A stretch of DNA of 64,000 nt, taken from positions 34,650,739 to 34,714,738 of the forward strand of contig CM023541.1 in assembly GCA_013350335.1 (NCBI GenBank), given 5' to 3'. The notes under the pieces were generated by a model. That model did not search any database. It was not told the origin of the DNA and saw only the letters and a list, made by a program, of their open reading frames with translations. A program made the translations under genes and the position numbers. The first letter of the stretch is position 1; every line of letters starts with the position of its first letter. This document shows, in pieces, positions 61,537 through 64,000 of the stretch. Origin of the DNA: Chimonanthus salicifolius. Taxonomy: Eukaryota > Streptophyta > Magnoliopsida > Laurales > Calycanthaceae.

Positions 61537-63390
61537 ATCGATGTGTACATTACAAGGTTCACCCATACCCTATATTTATAGGATTTTAAAGCTTAAAAGA
61601 AAATAGAAAAATTCCTTCTTAGGATTGGTGAATTTGGATGGTATTAATCCTAGTGTTTGCTAATTACAAAAATTAGTAAAAGTAACTTTTTCCACCACTC
61701 TCTAACACCTGATTACGAATTTGTTGGAATGTGAAATAATATGATATCTTCTTCAATTCAGGAAAGACCTTATGATTTTATTTATAGCAAAAATTAAATA
61801 AAAATAAAGCAAGTGAATAGAAATAAAAGAGGAAAGGAAAAAGAGATAACTTTGGTAACTGGTAATTAATAAAACCTAAATACGTCTCAATAGATTTTAA
61901 CAAAATTAAAAATAGAGTTTGTTCTAGAGGTTTGTTTATTATCTTCATTTGGATTATGTTGTTGCATTCCTACCCCCTGGTTATTTTTAAACCTTCTTAA
62001 ATATTCTAGCTGCTTGGTTTGATATTGATGTAGGACATGGACCCGTGTGGACCCAATTTATTTTTTTATTTATTTTATTTTATTATCTTTCACTTTCTTA
62101 ATTAGATTATGTTTCCCATTTTAGTTAGTTTCCTAATGAATTTATATTTTCTAATTAGTTTAGGATTATGTTTCCTTCTTTAATGGTAGTTTTTTAATAT
62201 AAAATCATGTAATGGGTTGAGAGAAACAACTCAGGACAATACAATGGAATAAAATTATTATATTTTTGTCTTCTAGTTCCCTCCTTTTTCTTGTCTCCCA
62301 CAATCAATGGAATAAATTCTAAAGAGACATATCAATAAATAGATTGTGGGTCCTATATATTTAAGTTCATTTGATAAATGGTAACATAGATATGAAGTAT
62401 GTAAAGTTTCACTATCAAATGATAATCCAAGCCATATAATTTTGACCTTTAAATTTTGATAAGTATAGGTAATTGATTTTTAAAAGTTTAAAATCAAGGG
62501 ATAAAATAATCAAATAGAAGTAAAACTTCATAAACAAACTACTAATATGGTTCTCTTTATACCACAATCAACTATGTAGACTTTAAAATCCATTTAATGA
62601 CATACCCGGTTAGTGTATCTTGTAGAGAAAGTCTCGATAGAATCTTTTAATTATAAGAGTGATAAAGAATAGAATTTCAAATCAAATTTAAAATTTTAAT
62701 TTTGAACTATGTTTTTAAGAGAAGCTATGCAGGAATTTGATTAGAACTAAGAGATAGATAATAAAATTTCGACTTATAGGAAATATCTGAAGTCCACATC
62801 TCTGCTATTGAATAAATATCAGTTACGCATTGACATCAATTAGTAGCTCATAGACACTTAGTCTTCTAAACTATAGTTCAAAATATAAAAATAAGGGGGT
62901 TTGTATTATATCGTGGCTTATAATATTTTAAGTAATTTTATATTTATTAAATTAGAAATTTAATTTAATTTATTATTAATATAAGAATCTTTAAGAATCG
63001 CTTTCTTAGGGTTGAGTTCAACATATGAGGATAAATACAATTGAAATATATTTTTGGATGGTGTTTTTTTATTGAATATGAAGTCTATTAAAGTTGAAAC
63101 ATTATAATTTTTAATGTTTTAAAGTTCAACAACCAAAGTGAATTAGTTAAAATCAATTTAGAATAAATTGAAATTGATTTGTATTGGACTCAAGTTTCAC
63201 ACTTAAGCACAAAACGCATTGTGTTAGAAGAGAGGAGAAGTTAGACTTACATACTCATCTCCACTTCCTGTCCTAGATAATGTGGGACTTTCTGTGCACT
63301 CTCTATCTCTCTCATAAATCTCTCATAGCCTAACTCTCACACATGCACCATCGCCTGATGCATACCATTACACTCTCTCCCAACCACCTA
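61537..63390. other. Upstream flank of the expected NMO6, no gene
   Basis: Collinear with 38291-40440, including a truncated LTR-like segment at about 62025-62300 and duplicated NMO flank from about 62300. No gene is seen. Confidence 0.7.
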
Positions 63391-63495
63391 TATAACACTA
63401 ATACTATGCCTGTTCTCTCTCTCTACCCAGTACCACCTATATAACACTAAACTATATAAAACTAACACTAGGGATACAGGAAACGTCGAGCTGGT
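63391..63495 (+). promoter_or_regulatory. Promoter of the expected NMO6, B type
   Basis: The CT-rich tract and two TATA boxes match those upstream of NMO2 and NMO4. The gene itself should start about 180 bases beyond the right edge of the window. Confidence 0.5.
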
Positions 63496-64000
63496 TGTTG
63501 GGATGTGGGTGGAATACTTAAAGTGGGCCCATGGTAATCTTGTTAAATACTTATGCTAACTGCTAAGAAGTGCCGTGTAATGCAACTAAAACAAGTTGAT
63601 TAATATGTAATTCCTAAATTAAAGGAATAGCAACTACTAACTGTTTGCTGGGTTCTTCTATATATATAGAGTTCGAGAGAAGGACTGAACAGAGAGAAAA
63701 AAACATCCGTGTGTAGTCTCAAGAACAGAGACACGAACTGAGAGAGAGATCAGATCAAAGGGTTTCTTGATCTTGATCGGCGACGAGAGAGGAGAAAGGG
63801 ATCAGCAAGAGAGAACCCAGAGAAAGTCAGGCTCAGATCCCTCTGCGTGTCAGCTGTATAACAGAGAACCAACGTGCAGCAATACAAAGTGTGAGAAGAG
63901 AACAAAGTGATCTGCATACAGCCAGACTTGCAGAGAGCTGCGTGCTTGTGTAGTGCAGTACGTTAAATAGTACTGTGTGAGTGAACATCAGGTTACACGC
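63496..64000 (+). mobile_element. Solo LTR before the expected NMO6 (family L1), cut by window end
   Basis: It begins TGTTGGGATGTGGG directly after CTGGT (63491-63495) and matches the first 505 bases of the LTRs at 10417 and 40545. The remaining 120 bases, the second CTGGT and the NMO6 start codon should lie just outside. Confidence 0.9.

Overview
The window is AT-rich nuclear DNA of a flowering plant. It has genes with spliced introns, many solo LTRs and SINE-like repeats, broken Ty1/copia and Ty3/gypsy fragments, and at its left edge a piece of plant mitochondrial DNA carrying most of nad3. Nothing in the sequence fixes the species.

The only real host gene family is a tandem array, all on the + strand, of nitronate monooxygenase (NMO, 2-nitropropane dioxygenase type) genes. 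These encode FMN-dependent TIM-barrel enzymes. Five copies lie inside the window and the 5' end of a sixth runs off the right edge. Each copy has six exons with the same exon borders. NMO1 (2139-6423, 351 aa), NMO2 (11082-17980, 345 aa) and NMO3 (28269-33085, 340 aa) can be read as intact proteins. NMO4 (41210-50431) is split in exon 4 by a 1,675-bp solo LTR. NMO5 (about 51388-56188) has lost its promoter and start codon and has a broken 3' splice site.

The copies alternate between two types. A-type copies (1, 3, 5) have compact introns. B-type copies (2, 4 and the expected 6) share a 624-bp solo LTR in the 5' leader; copies 2 and 4 also share a truncated copia element in intron 2 and an LTR-like element in intron 3 that carries a fragment of a 4-hydroxyphenylpyruvate dioxygenase (HPPD) gene. 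The array therefore grew as A+B dimers. The last step looks like a tandem duplication of about 23.1 kb whose breakpoint fell inside exon 1 of the A-type gene, which explains the headless NMO5.

Layout: 1-365 nad3 NUMT; 366-2138 flank and promoter; 2139-6423 NMO1; 6424-10416 flank with SINEs and a copia relic; 10417-11040 solo LTR; 11082-17980 NMO2; 17981-28268 repeat-rich spacer with a copia integrase relic, a 1.8-kb solo LTR, three 220-bp tandem repeats and a 340-bp solo LTR; 28269-33085 NMO3; 33086-40544 flank with copia and gypsy relics; 40545-41168 solo LTR; 41210-50431 NMO4; 50432-51387 flank; 51388-56188 NMO5; 56189-63495 flank nearly repeating 33.1-40.5 kb; 63496-64000 start of the solo LTR that should precede NMO6.

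Functionally the locus looks like a dosage or diversification cluster for oxidising alkyl nitronates such as propionate-3-nitronate. That substrate is inferred from the family and is not shown by the sequence.
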